A DNA stretch of 51,567 nucleotides from JBCCTJ01 sp039198585 (GTDB lineage: Bacteria; Bacteroidota; Bacteroidia; Cytophagales; Amoebophilaceae). Of the stretch, positions 8,809 to 17,732 are shown one piece after another. The notes below the pieces were generated by a model. That model searched no databases. It was not told the DNA's origin and saw nothing but the letters and a program-made list of their open reading frames with translations. The position numbers and the translations under genes were made by a program. Every line of letters starts with the position of its first letter. The first letter of the stretch is position 1. The stretch is taken from contig JBCCTJ010000001.1 in assembly GCA_039198585.1 (NCBI GenBank), positions 1 through 51,567 on the forward strand, written 5' to 3'.

Positions 8809-8840
8809 TTGTGCTAATAAGGGAAAAATAGTTAGATTTG
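8809..8840 (+). promoter_or_regulatory. Candidate secG promoter
   Basis: TTG (8809-8811), then 21 bases, then TAGATTTG (8833-8840) fits the TTG / TAnnTTTG consensus. The secG ATG is 22 bases past the -7 box, which implies a leader of only about 15 nt. Confidence 0.5.
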
Positions 8841-8862
8841 CCCATTAATAAAATAGTAAATT

Positions 8863-9207
8863 ATGGTTTCTATTATTATCAGTACAGTAGCTTTAGGTTT
8901 GGTAGTCATTTTGCTTGTCTTGGTAACACTGCTCCAAAAGCCCAAAGATGAAGGGCAAACACCACTCGGTAGTACTGGTCTTGACAACTTGGTAGGGGTA
9001 GCGCAAACTTCTACATTATTAGAAAAAATTACGTATTTTTTAGCGTTTCTTTTAGTAGCGCTTGTTTTAACCACATCCTATCTAGTCAAGCAGGAATATG
9101 GCCGTGAAGAAGTGCATGTTACCTCCAAGTATTTAAAGCAATACGAACAAGAGCTTCCTATAACAACAGAATCTTCTACGCCGGACCATACAACAACTGA
9201 AAAATAG
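8863..9207 (+). CDS. secG: Preprotein translocase subunit SecG
   Basis: 114 residues. The first hydrophobic helix (about 3-24) is followed by the cytoplasmic loop LQKPKDEGQTPLGSTG, typical of SecG (family form LLQxgKGaxlgsxfg). The second helix (about 53-71) is followed by a polar tail rich in Thr/Glu. SecG is the small accessory subunit of the SecYEG channel that helps SecA-driven export. This matters here because many neighbouring genes encode proteins with signal sequences. A promoter-like element lies just upstream. Confidence 0.9.
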   Translation: MVSIIISTVALGLVVILLVLVTLLQKPKDEGQTPLGSTGLDNLVGVAQTSTLLEKITYFLAFLLVALVLTTSYLVKQEYGREEVHVTSKYLKQYEQELPITTESSTPDHTTTEK

Positions 9208-9338
9208 CTCTGCCGAGATAAGCAAGAGAAGTCTATATGTATTGGCTTACTCTTTTTCTGAGCTGAGGATAGAAAATCATTAAAAAAAATAGATTATCTC
9301 CAAGCAGATTTAGCAGGATCGTGTAAAGTGTCAAAAAA

Positions 9339-9545
9339 GGAGCAGGCAGGAGAATGCAAAAATGTATAAATCATTAAAAAAAGCTTTATAGGGAAATCTA
9401 TTAACATCCTTCTAGATAAAAATTGTAAAAGTAAGGAAAATCGGTGAATTTTACCTCTTTTTTGCTTATGGACATGAACGGAAACCCTTCTGTAGAACCC
9501 ACATGGGATGTTTGTAAACAAAACGTCTCTACTTCTGACTGCCCC
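9339..9545 (-). repeat. MITE-like intergenic repeat, copy C (inverted)
   Basis: Read on the minus strand, this stretch starts GGGGCAGTCAGAAGTAGAGA and goes on with AAAAAAGAGGTAAA, TTTTTATCTAGA and TTAATAGAT blocks shared with copies A and B. It occupies the 530-bp convergent gap between secG and the hydroxylase gene. The rest of the gap (9208-9338 and 9546-9737) shows no gene I can support. Confidence 0.72.
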
Positions 9546-9737
9546 AAAAAAAGATAAGTTGCAGCCAAGCAAGATCATCTTCTTTGGATAGGTAAAGCAA
9601 AGATAAGTTGTTTAGTTTTTGCATTTTTAATGAGTCAAGCGAGCAATCCACATCTTATAGAGATTCAGCCAGTCGTCTATTCATTGCTATTTGTAGGCAA
9701 GTTGCACGAGTGATCAGCATCGTGTTTGAGCTGACTA

Positions 9738-10808
9738 TTATTGGGAATTTCGCTTGTAGTAACGTGGATCTGGCTCCAGATAAGTGCCAAAAAGTCTATC
9801 CATCAAGCCTCCTGAATAGTTACCTCCTCCCACTTGATGATGCTCTTCATGTCTTGCATTGAAGTTAGAGTGAGTAAAATTAGTATGGAACATCGAAATA
9901 GTTAGCCAGAGTAATAATAGCTTCTTAGAAGATCTTGTGTAATACATCCCCAGTACAGAAGGAGCGATATTGACGAATATATGCTCCAGAGGATGGCAAT
10001 AGAAAGCAGCAGGTCCTATAGGAGTAGTCCACTCATGATGTACTTTGTGCAAGCAATAAAGTCTTTTATTATGCAAAAGTCGATGTAAGGCATAAAATAA
10101 TACTTCATTAGCTAGATAAATTCCAAACAATCGCAAGAAGCTAACATACCATGTATTATCACATTCATTTTTAGGAAAATCATAATCTTTAGGAAAGAAA
10201 AAAGAAATGAGTGGATAACTTACCAGCTGATTGATCATAACCTGGACAAGCGTACCTACTGTAGAGGGTGGAGATGGCTGCATTGAGTTGAGCTTATATT
10301 TGTCAAACAGTTGAAAATAATCAGTAATAACAAAAAAAATGGAAGATCCCCAAAATGTAATCAGATGAAAGACATAAATATCAATATCTTCTACAAAAGT
10401 TTCCCAAGAATTAATTTGAAAATTAGGCCATTTTTTAGAAAAGTACATCCACGCTATTGTAGCACTCACAAGTACCACATCAGCCAGTATTCTATTGCTA
10501 ACTAGAGGGATCACTGGGTAGTTTTTGGGTAGCCGATTCGGCCTAGGGAATTTCGGAGGGTTTTTTTGCTGCTTGCTTAGTTCTTTTTGAGTCATGCTCG
10601 CTTGCGTAGATAAAGAGTCTATTGGGTTACCTCCATGTGCAGTTAAAGAAGAAAAACAAGTAATGATGCCTAGGATCATCATGCTACTTAGTAGTATATT
10701 TTTCTTGTAAAGAGTACTAGTAAAAGAAAATCTTTTAGGAAATTGAATGAATATTCTCTTTTCTTCTTGAATAAGATCGACAAAAGAGCAAGTTGATTGA
10801 TAGATCAT
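9738..10808 (-). CDS. Fatty acid hydroxylase / sterol desaturase superfamily membrane protein
   Basis: 356 residues. The di-iron histidine clusters of the superfamily are present in order: HRLLH (242-246), HKVHH (254-258), HPLEH (272-276) and HEEHH (320-324), with membrane helices around them (about 105-125, 145-165, 185-205, 225-240, 280-310). These enzymes use a di-iron centre and O2 to hydroxylate or desaturate lipids in the membrane. The first 40 or so residues are polar and fit poorly. A later start at Met43/44 would give a clean signal-like N-terminus (MMILGIITCFSSLTAHG), so the annotated start may be too long. The substrate cannot be told from sequence. The gene is monocistronic, convergent with secG and divergent from the protease cassette. 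Confidence 0.85.
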   Translation of the reverse strand: MIYQSTCSFVDLIQEEKRIFIQFPKRFSFTSTLYKKNILLSSMMILGIITCFSSLTAHGGNPIDSLSTQASMTQKELSKQQKNPPKFPRPNRLPKNYPVIPLVSNRILADVVLVSATIAWMYFSKKWPNFQINSWETFVEDIDIYVFHLITFWGSSIFFVITDYFQLFDKYKLNSMQPSPPSTVGTLVQVMINQLVSYPLISFFFPKDYDFPKNECDNTWYVSFLRLFGIYLANEVLFYALHRLLHNKRLYCLHKVHHEWTTPIGPAAFYCHPLEHIFVNIAPSVLGMYYTRSSKKLLLLWLTISMFHTNFTHSNFNARHEEHHQVGGGNYSGGLMDRLFGTYLEPDPRYYKRNSQ

Positions 10809-11089
10809 AATATGTGTAATGCAAATGGTAAAAATTTCTAATGCATGAGCATGTAGTTTGCAAAGCTAATTATCTGCTCCTAAAATTAAGGATTTCTCTT
10901 CAATTTTTTTCATAACAAAGTGTAACACAAGTACAAACCACACACCCTCCTTTTATTCAGGAAAAAAGTGTAGGATTCTTAGCTTAGAATGTCCAATTTA
11001 TGAGCCCAATTATCCTATTGTTAATAAAAAACATAGTATTGCTATAGAGCAAGAGTACAGTAGTCTCTAATTTTTTACACTAAACTAAA

Positions 11090-12067
11090 ATGAAAACAAC
11101 TAACAAAGTCAATCTTCCTCCTTTTATAATCAATGCACTTGCTAAAAACAGTCAAGAGCTGGAAGAGCACAAGAATGACGAGATGAGGAATGTAAACTGG
11201 GGCAAAAAACTATCCGGTATTCCACTAGCTTGGCAAAAAACAATGGGAGAAGATGTAAGAGTAGCCGTACTAGATACGGGGATAGACAGTAATCATCCTG
11301 ACTTAAAAGATGTCATTGCAGAGGTACGCGATTTTACAGGAGATGGCATTGAAGATATGAGTGGGCATGGTACTCACTGTGCAGGAGTAATTGCAGGACA
11401 GCCTATACAAAGTGAGTTCGTAGGTGTAGCTCCTAAAGCAGAGTTGATCATCGGAAAAGTATTAGATAACAAAGGACGTGGTAATGGAAAGTGGATCTGT
11501 GAGGCATTAGAGTGGCTTTTAGAAGGTGTAAAATCGGGATCAGATTATGCACCCGATATTATTTCCATGTCTCTAGGAGGTTATTTCCGATCGAAGAAAC
11601 TTTTTAAGGTCATTCATGAACTTACTGCCCTAGGTGTGCATATTGTCATTGCAGCAGGCAATGAAGGATCAGCTTATCGGAATAGCATTGGTGCACCTGC
11701 CTGTTATAGTTGTGGCATTGTGGTAGGAGCTTGTGATTCGAATGGAAATCCTTCAGGATTTTCTTCGCGGGGAGGAGAGATATTTTGTTTAGCTCCAGGA
11801 GATGAAATTTGGTCTACTTATCCTGGAGGAGGTTATGCTTGCTTGAGTGGCACTTCGATGGCAACCCCTTTTATTGCAGGATACGCAGCGTTGATTGTGG
11901 CTTATCACAAAATGAATCCCAATACAAAAACACCGATTCATAATGTCCATGACCTGAAGCTTCACTTCTTTAAGGATTTAACCCATCCTGGATGGCATAC
12001 GAACAATGGAGGCTATGGAGTATTACAAATATTTAAGCCTTTTTTTGACGTAAATCCTTTTGACTAA
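11090..12067 (+). CDS. Cytoplasmic subtilisin-like serine protease (peptidase S8)
   Basis: 325 residues. The catalytic triad is complete: Asp62 in VAVLDTGIDSNHPDL, His93 in GHGTHCAGVIAG and Ser256 in GTSMATPFIAG, with the oxyanion-hole Asn191 in AAGNEG. There is no signal peptide or membrane segment. The first 45 residues are too short for a standard I9 propeptide, so the enzyme probably stays in the cytoplasm or is held inactive by a partner. It is the first gene of a three-gene cassette. The next gene starts 21 bases downstream and the third overlaps the second, which suggests joint regulation. The cleavage target is unknown. The C-terminal 60 residues after the Ser motif are not recognised. 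Confidence 0.92.
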   Translation: MKTTNKVNLPPFIINALAKNSQELEEHKNDEMRNVNWGKKLSGIPLAWQKTMGEDVRVAVLDTGIDSNHPDLKDVIAEVRDFTGDGIEDMSGHGTHCAGVIAGQPIQSEFVGVAPKAELIIGKVLDNKGRGNGKWICEALEWLLEGVKSGSDYAPDIISMSLGGYFRSKKLFKVIHELTALGVHIVIAAGNEGSAYRNSIGAPACYSCGIVVGACDSNGNPSGFSSRGGEIFCLAPGDEIWSTYPGGGYACLSGTSMATPFIAGYAALIVAYHKMNPNTKTPIHNVHDLKLHFFKDLTHPGWHTNNGGYGVLQIFKPFFDVNPFD

Positions 12068-12087
12068 ACCATCAAAACTAGTAACAT

Positions 12088-12711
12088 ATGATCGTAAAAA
12101 AAATCGGTTTAATAACTAATGATCGTATTGATGAAGAAAAAGTAAGATCAGCAAGTGGAAAAAATATCAAGATCATCACTATAGCTCCATTATCTTATCT
12201 AAATGAAATGGTAGATAAGATTCTGATAGAGGAGGTAGATGCACTGATAGTAGATTATGATCTTAGAAATGATCATCATACTTTATACCAAGGGGCAGAG
12301 GTCATTAGAAGAATAGAAGAACAAAAGGAGGGTTTCCCACTCTTTTTAATAGTGGATGATCAGGGAATCGAACAAGCGGAAAAAGAGGTAGATAATGTAC
12401 ATCTAGTTTATGGAAAAGAGAGAGTTTTTACCAACGTAGGTCGCTTTTTAGAGCGAATTAGTAGACAAATCGAAAAAGAGAAGCAGAAAATACAAGCGCA
12501 AGAAGCAAGATTATTACAATTGATGCATCGAATTCATAGCCTGTCTGCACAAGAAGAGAGTGAAATAAACGCACTGAATTTTAGCCTAGAAAAAGGGATA
12601 AATAAGCGAAGGGCTAAGGATTTGAGTGCTATTACTTCATCCAGCCAGAAGAAACTCGCTAATATTCTTGCGAAAACAGATGAAATTCTTCATACGCTGA
12701 ACAAGTCATAA
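12088..12711 (+). CDS. Receiver-like / coiled-coil protein of the protease-HNH cassette
   Basis: 207 residues. The first 120 residues have the alternating beta/alpha pattern of a response-regulator receiver: DALIVDYDL (51-59, with Asp56 where the phospho-acceptor lies), GFPLFLIVDD (82-91) and VHLVYGKE (104-111, with Lys110 near the conserved Lys position). The N-terminal acidic pair is weak (NDRIDEE, 11-17), so phosphorylation is uncertain. Residues 121-207 form a long Glu/Lys/Gln-rich helix, likely a coiled coil that mediates dimer or partner contact. It lies between an S8 protease and an HNH nuclease. Its stop codon overlaps the next start (TAATG). A sensor or adaptor role linking protease and nuclease is an inference. 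Confidence 0.75.
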   Translation: MIVKKIGLITNDRIDEEKVRSASGKNIKIITIAPLSYLNEMVDKILIEEVDALIVDYDLRNDHHTLYQGAEVIRRIEEQKEGFPLFLIVDDQGIEQAEKEVDNVHLVYGKERVFTNVGRFLERISRQIEKEKQKIQAQEARLLQLMHRIHSLSAQEESEINALNFSLEKGINKRRAKDLSAITSSSQKKLANILAKTDEILHTLNKS

Positions 12712-13283
12712 TGTACTCTTTTAGAAGCAAAGCACCTAGGAGAACCTATGTAGGCCCTGAGCTCAGTCACTATAGAAAATATAAAAAACAACTGCGTAGT
12801 GATTTTAATGGACGTTGCGGATATACAGACTGTCGAGATTTTTGGTTTGGAGGAGTTTCTACCTTTCAAATTGATCACTTTAAACCGAAGTCGAAGTACC
12901 CAGACCTAACGACAACCTATGACAACCTAGTATATTCTTGTTCTTTTGCAAACAATGCCAAAGGAAGCGACTATAACGATGAGCTTTACTTAGATCCCTG
13001 CAAGATTGACTATAATGATCACTTTGAGCGAGATGATTATGGACAAATCCTCCCAAAAACTAGTTCGCAAGCAGCGCAATATATGTATAAAAAAATGAAG
13101 CTTTATCTAAAGCGGTATGGGATCATTTGGACCTTAGATCAGCTACAAGAAAAAATCAAAGCTGTTCATAGAGCGATTGAAAAAGTCAAAGAAGAGGAAA
13201 AGAGAAAGGTTTTACTCCAGCTGAGTTATGACCTTTCGCAATCTTTACAAGAATACCTTGACTATCTTGCTCTTAATCAGTAA
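12711..13283 (+). CDS. HNH-family nuclease, third gene of the protease cassette
   Basis: 190 residues. The HNH core is FNGRCGYTDC (32-41, first Cys pair), IDHFKPKSKYP (54-64, catalytic His56), TYDNLVYSCSFANNAKGSDY (69-88, the family Asn at 72, one Cys at 77 and the usual N-x-x-K end). The second zinc pair is reduced to one Cys. The layout matches the HNH proteins of the TIGR02646 type found with several bacterial anti-phage systems. The ATG overlaps the stop of the receiver-like gene by one base, so translation is probably coupled. A DNA or RNA target inside the cell is likely. The C-terminal 100 residues are helical and unassigned. Confidence 0.82.
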   Translation: MYSFRSKAPRRTYVGPELSHYRKYKKQLRSDFNGRCGYTDCRDFWFGGVSTFQIDHFKPKSKYPDLTTTYDNLVYSCSFANNAKGSDYNDELYLDPCKIDYNDHFERDDYGQILPKTSSQAAQYMYKKMKLYLKRYGIIWTLDQLQEKIKAVHRAIEKVKEEEKRKVLLQLSYDLSQSLQEYLDYLALNQ

Positions 13284-13483
13284 AGATGAATATTGTTTAG
13301 TTTCCCAACTTTGTACCTCCTATTAGCTAGGGATTCAACTGAGCTAATTAAAGTATCATGAAATATTTTTTTGAGATAAACAGAATATTTTGATATTCAG
13401 CCTTTACTTATTAGTTTCGAGGCTAAATAACTACTCTACTCATTAATTTTTATTTTTTGTTACTAATAACATAACGTTTCAGG

Positions 13484-14539
13484 ATGATTAACTACATAGC
13501 CACATCGCTTCAAAAAAAACTAGGCAACTGGGGATATCCAGTATCTATCGCTAACTATAAGATTGTACTATTCGCTATCACAACACTACTAATTGGTATT
13601 ACTAGCTATTTACTGGTAACCTACTTCTTTAGCCTACTATCAAAAAAATATGATAGTATAAGAAAAGTAGAGAGAATCAAACGTCGGATCACTTTTTTGG
13701 TTACTCTTATTTATTTTTTTCAAGGAGTATCTATGCTACCATTAAGCGTCGTGAGTGGTCTCTTAAGTCAGATTATTTGGTTGCTTCACTTTGTAGCTTT
13801 TAGTCTCATGATACTGATTGCCAATCAGCTAGTAGATATCATATTTGGTGTCTTAAATGATCAGTCTCAGCAAGAGTATGGTAATCAGTCAGGTATTCTA
13901 AGTATTTTGAAGAGTATAGCGAAAATAAGTACATTCAGCTTAATCATTATACTAGGGCCTAGGTTCTTTGTTATCTATGATCTATCCAGATGGCTTTCTT
14001 CTTTTACTATAGGAGCTGGTACACTAACTGCCATTGCGGCTTTAGCTTCTAAAGATTTAATTAGTAATTTTTTTGGTGCTTTAGTGATCATGATCGGTAA
14101 GCCTTTTAAAGTGGGCGACTGGATTATTATCAATAAACTAGCAGGTCGTGTTGTTAAGATTGATATTCGATCTACAGAGTTACGTACGGCACTTGGTACT
14201 TCCATTCATATTCCGAATGGGATGTTTGCTAGTAAAGATTTGGAAAATTATGGGCACGTATCATCAAGCCCTATTCAAATAACTATTGCGCTCATTACAA
14301 TTACAGAACAAACACTTGCTACTTTTTTAAAGGATATCCAAGATGTAATCAAGCAGTATAAGTTTCTAGTACATAAGCATAGCCATATTTATATGACCCA
14401 TGTAACTTCTAAGAACGCTAAAATTAATTTTCACTTAGCTTTTCAAGCAACTAAGACAGTAGATATCATCAAGCACACGCAGTATTTTTTGCATGAACTG
14501 CAAAGAATAGCTAAGGAAAGGAAAGTAGTTATTGAATAA
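13484..14539 (+). CDS. Small-conductance mechanosensitive channel (MscS family)
   Basis: 351 residues. Membrane helices lie at about 25-50, 68-88, 95-118 and 145-165. The pore helix region is SSFTIGAGTLTAIAALASKDLISNFFGALV (about 172-202), rich in Gly/Ala as in MscS TM3. The MscS beta domain follows with FKVGDWIIINKLAGRVVKID (about 207-226) and TSIHIPNGMF. These channels open under membrane tension and release solutes during hypo-osmotic shock. The gene is monocistronic, with 200 bp of AT-rich sequence upstream and no clear promoter seen. Confidence 0.9.
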   Translation: MINYIATSLQKKLGNWGYPVSIANYKIVLFAITTLLIGITSYLLVTYFFSLLSKKYDSIRKVERIKRRITFLVTLIYFFQGVSMLPLSVVSGLLSQIIWLLHFVAFSLMILIANQLVDIIFGVLNDQSQQEYGNQSGILSILKSIAKISTFSLIIILGPRFFVIYDLSRWLSSFTIGAGTLTAIAALASKDLISNFFGALVIMIGKPFKVGDWIIINKLAGRVVKIDIRSTELRTALGTSIHIPNGMFASKDLENYGHVSSSPIQITIALITITEQTLATFLKDIQDVIKQYKFLVHKHSHIYMTHVTSKNAKINFHLAFQATKTVDIIKHTQYFLHELQRIAKERKVVIE

Positions 14540-14661
14540 TCTATCCTTTGGGAAGAAGCTGAATATATATCTATCACAAATGAATAAGCGAATAGAATAA
14601 GCAGCTTAATTAATAGGTGTTATAAGTAAGGCGATTTTTCCTTATTCGAAGAAATAAAATG

Positions 14662-15110
14662 GGTAACTTATAATTGATTATGGAAAATGAAAAAAATTAC
14701 TATTGTATCTAACTTTTAAACCACAAGAAATTATCACAAAAAACAAGTAGAAAAAAATCTATGCAGGCCTACCCAATCTCTTTCAAAGCGAGGATGATCT
14801 TAGCCTAAATGAGTTCTGAATTACTGTAATTAAGTCCCTGATGATTTTGCAAAGAGAAAAGTCTCTAAAAGGGTAAGACACTGAGAATGGTAGCTACATA
14901 ACAAATTTTAGATCACTCAGGACCAACAGACTACAAATTAGCATACCAAAATCCCGGAATAGGAAGTTCAAGCCTATGTCATTAGAACTAATCAATGCAC
15001 AGAAAGATCAGCTTAACCAACTATGCGTTCTACTCTATGAAACAGGATTATTATCTAGGAACCTATAATTGATTGAACTTAGTTATACATTATTGCGTTC
15101 TCAAGAAAAA
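14662..15110 (+). mobile_element. IS256-type element, 5' end remnant
   Basis: This 625-bp gene-free gap (14540-15164) holds the left end of an IS256-type element. The terminal sequence GGTAACTTATAATTGATTAT (14662-14681) matches the ends of the element at 42091-43359 and of the fragment ending near 27325, and the block ATTACTATTGTATCTAACTT is shared by all three. Further in, a broken reading frame (about 14970-15060) gives LELINAQKDQLNQLCVLLYE, matching the fragment at 26811-27143. The rest of the transposase is gone. Confidence 0.75.
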
Positions 15111-15164
15111 AGTAGTAATTCTTACTTGTTAGAATTAAGTAAAAGCTAAATAATAACTAGATTA

Positions 15165-15839
15165 TTAGTTCTTCATCTGAGGTTTTTTAGCCGAGTAAAA
15201 GTGGATAATTTTTTTCGTTGAAAAATAATACTCTTTAAAGTAGGCATCAATAGAATAAATATGATGTTTTGCAGGTATAGAAGCTAACTCTCCTGATAGG
15301 TCGCCGCCTTTAAAACAAAGCACGCCATTAGGAATAGTATGCTTATTATAAGCAGCAATCATCTTATATGTCCACTGATGTACCCTAGACAAAGTAGTAA
15401 CTGCACGAGTCACGATAAAATCATACTTTCTTCCGATCATGCTCTCTACTCGTTTTGCTTCTAGTGCTACATTTTTTAGCTGGAGAGACTTCACGATAGC
15501 GCTTGCTACTTTGATCTTTTTAGCAATACTGTCTACTAAAGTAAAATGTGTATCAGGAAATAAGATAGCAAGTGGAATACCTGGAAAGCCCCCCCCTGTT
15601 CCTAGGTCAAGAATATTAGTATGAGGTAAAAAATGGATAATTTTAGCAAGACTAAGACTATGCAATACGTGATGTAAGTACAAATGATGAATATCTTTTT
15701 TAGAAATGACATTAATACGCTGATTCCATGTATAGTAGAGAGGAGCTAGTTGAGAAAACTGTTCTTTTTGGTTCTGACTAAGCTGAGGAAAATAGTCATA
15801 AATTAAGTCAACTCCTTGTAAAAGTTGTGTAGTGTGCAT
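15165..15839 (-). CDS. rsmG: 16S rRNA (guanine527-N7)-methyltransferase
   Basis: 224 residues. The N-terminal helical part carries WNQRINVISKKD (family form WNxxxNLtxix). The SAM-binding Rossmann fold shows ILDLGTGGGFPGIPLAI (about 96-112), LVDSIAKKI and FIVTRAVTTL (about 156-165). The C-terminal part ends with a short Lys-rich tail. The enzyme methylates G527 in 16S rRNA using S-adenosylmethionine, and its loss gives low-level streptomycin resistance in other bacteria. It starts 10 bases after dnaX ends, so dnaX-rsmG is likely an operon. Confidence 0.94.
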   Translation of the reverse strand: MHTTQLLQGVDLIYDYFPQLSQNQKEQFSQLAPLYYTWNQRINVISKKDIHHLYLHHVLHSLSLAKIIHFLPHTNILDLGTGGGFPGIPLAILFPDTHFTLVDSIAKKIKVASAIVKSLQLKNVALEAKRVESMIGRKYDFIVTRAVTTLSRVHQWTYKMIAAYNKHTIPNGVLCFKGGDLSGELASIPAKHHIYSIDAYFKEYYFSTKKIIHFYSAKKPQMKN

Positions 15840-15849
15840 AGTCGTTTAA

Positions 15850-17631
15850 CTAAGAAATAATCAAGTCTAGCTTTTGCTTAAGAGAGGCAATAACGGCGTT
15901 GTCAGTCACTAACTTCCTCAACTTTTCTCCTCCTGTGATACTACTCTTCGTAGAGCCAGTACTGGAAGGGTTAGTTAATTCCGCTTTTATTACAAGTTTA
16001 GGATTTGCTAATTGTTCTCTACAATAAAGGGTCAAATCTTTTTGAATAGATAAAAGCTCTTTTTCATGTAAAGGATTATACACTTGAATGATAATGCTGC
16101 TATCTTTGATCACGATAGGAAGAGAAAACAGGGTCACTGCTTTATTTTTTTCTTTTTTAAGCTTTTTTGCATAGTTCTTCCAGTGATTCATAACCTGTTC
16201 TTTTACTAATACACTATTAGAGCTATGATCACTTGCTGGTTTGGAAATGTTATGATGACTAGGAGGTGAAAGAGAAGCTTCTTGTATCTTTCGACTTAGT
16301 TTTTGTAAGGAAGGGGTTGCTTGACTAATGGGAGCAGCACTAATCGCTTGGTTATTTTTTTTTAAAGTAACGTTATCATTATTCAAATATTTTCCTGAAT
16401 TTGCTGTATAGACAGCAGCTGATTCGGCTACTTCATGTTCAGGTACTGACTCTTTAGTCGATAATTTGGCTGGGGAAACAAGGGGAGTAGTAGCTTGATG
16501 AAATTGCTTAACAGGCTGTTTGTCAACTATTTGTGTATGGTTGATTTGCACAGCTTTAACTAACACCAGCTCAATATAGAGGCGTGGAGAATAGGTAGCT
16601 CTGTAGTGGATAGAAGCTTCATGGAGCATAGTTAAAAGCTTATAAAGAAAGGCTTTATCGTTAACACGAGCAAATTTTTGGTATTGGTTTTGAAGGTGAC
16701 TTACCACATTCAGGAGCGAGATGGTAGTATGGGATTTTGCAACGAGAAGATTACGTAGATGCTGACTCCATCCAGTGAGAAATTGCTGCCCATGTAATCC
16801 AAGACGCATTACGCGATCATAAATTAGAAATGCTTCTTCGATGTTACCTTGATCAACAGCATCTGTTATATCAAAATAAAGAGATTCGTCAACTAAATGA
16901 AACTGCTGCAGTGCACGCTGATAAGTAATTTGCTGATCTACTTGCGATGTAGCTAATAAGTCAAACATAGAAAGAGCATCGCGCATTGATCCCCCAGACT
17001 TTTCGCTGATCAGTTCAAAAACAGGTAACTCTACGTTAATCTTCTCTTTCTTGGCTATCTTATTAAGCTCTTCGATAATATCTTTTTGCTTAATGCTATG
17101 AAAGTCAAATACTTGACACCGAGAGATGATGGTAGGAATAATCTTATGCTTTTCTGTTGTTACTAAAATAAAAACAATATGAGGGGGTGTGTCTTCTAGA
17201 GGTTTCAGTAAAACATTCAGGGCTGCATTGGAAAGCATATGAGCTTCATCAATAATAATTACTGTTTTTTTACCTTCGGGAGGGTGAAATCTCATTTGTT
17301 CTACGATACGACGCATGTCTTCTGCTGAATTGTGAGAAGCTGCGTCAAGTTCGTAAATATTCAATGATTTTTGAGTTTGAAACTGATAGCAATTAGTACA
17401 TACTTCACAAGGGTCCCCTTCAGGAGTGATTTTTTGGCAATTAATAGTTTTAGCGAGAATTCTCGCACATGTAGTCTTGCCAGATCCTTTCAAACCACAA
17501 AAAAGAAAAGCTTGCGCTATTTGGCCTGTTTTGATAGCATTGCGAAGTGTACCTACAACATGCTCTTGTCCTCTAATCTGAGAGAAAAGATGTGGCCGAT
17601 ACTTTCTTGAAGAGACAACAAAATTGTTCAT
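15850..17631 (-). CDS. dnaX: DNA polymerase III gamma/tau subunit
   Basis: 593 residues from ATG 17631; an in-frame TTG at 17640 would add three residues. The AAA+ clamp-loader core shows FCGLKGSGKTTCARIL (Walker A, about 43-58), the zinc-binding Cys cluster CEVCTNCYQF (about 76-85), IIIDEAHMLS (Walker B, about 125-134) and the SRC motif ISRCQVFDF. The middle is Ser/Pro/Gln-rich. The C-terminal domain (about 455-580) corresponds to the part of tau that contacts the polymerase. The protein loads the sliding clamp and ties the replisome together. A candidate promoter places the transcript start almost on the ATG. rsmG lies 10 bases downstream. Confidence 0.95.
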   Translation of the reverse strand: MNNFVVSSRKYRPHLFSQIRGQEHVVGTLRNAIKTGQIAQAFLFCGLKGSGKTTCARILAKTINCQKITPEGDPCEVCTNCYQFQTQKSLNIYELDAASHNSAEDMRRIVEQMRFHPPEGKKTVIIIDEAHMLSNAALNVLLKPLEDTPPHIVFILVTTEKHKIIPTIISRCQVFDFHSIKQKDIIEELNKIAKKEKINVELPVFELISEKSGGSMRDALSMFDLLATSQVDQQITYQRALQQFHLVDESLYFDITDAVDQGNIEEAFLIYDRVMRLGLHGQQFLTGWSQHLRNLLVAKSHTTISLLNVVSHLQNQYQKFARVNDKAFLYKLLTMLHEASIHYRATYSPRLYIELVLVKAVQINHTQIVDKQPVKQFHQATTPLVSPAKLSTKESVPEHEVAESAAVYTANSGKYLNNDNVTLKKNNQAISAAPISQATPSLQKLSRKIQEASLSPPSHHNISKPASDHSSNSVLVKEQVMNHWKNYAKKLKKEKNKAVTLFSLPIVIKDSSIIIQVYNPLHEKELLSIQKDLTLYCREQLANPKLVIKAELTNPSSTGSTKSSITGGEKLRKLVTDNAVIASLKQKLDLIIS

Positions 17632-17637
17632 AATAAC

Positions 17638-17668
17638 CAAAAATACAACTCCTCAAGAAGGATTGCAA
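17638..17668 (-). promoter_or_regulatory. Candidate dnaX promoter giving a leaderless transcript
   Basis: On the minus strand TTG (17666-17668), 20 bases, then TATTTTTG (17638-17645) matches the consensus. The ATG at 17631 lies only 7 bases past the -7 box, so the mRNA would begin at or next to the start codon. The strong hairpin at 17671-17722 ends just before the -33 element. Confidence 0.5.
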
Positions 17669-17670
17669 TT

Positions 17671-17722
17671 TTTCAAAAAAAGCCTACTAGGTAACTAATT
17701 ACCTAGTAGGCTTTTTTTGAAA
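17671..17722. terminator. Strong bidirectional-type terminator hairpin
   Basis: Arms GCCTACTAGGTAA (17682-17694) and TTACCTAGTAGGC (17699-17711) are perfectly paired around a CTAA loop. They are flanked by an A-run and a T-run that extend the stem (17671-17681 with 17712-17722). It lies 10 bases after the stop of the 76-residue gene at 17733 and just before the dnaX promoter, so it ends that small transcript. Confidence 0.9.
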
Positions 17723-17732
17723 AATAAGTTAT

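Noticed and set aside
9608..9862. An 84-codon plus-strand frame ending inside the hydroxylase gene
   Set aside because: It overlaps the 3' end of the hydroxylase coding sequence in antisense and has no recognisable feature.
12690..12878. A 62-codon minus-strand frame across the cassette overlap
   Set aside because: Antisense to two well-supported coding genes and without any motif.
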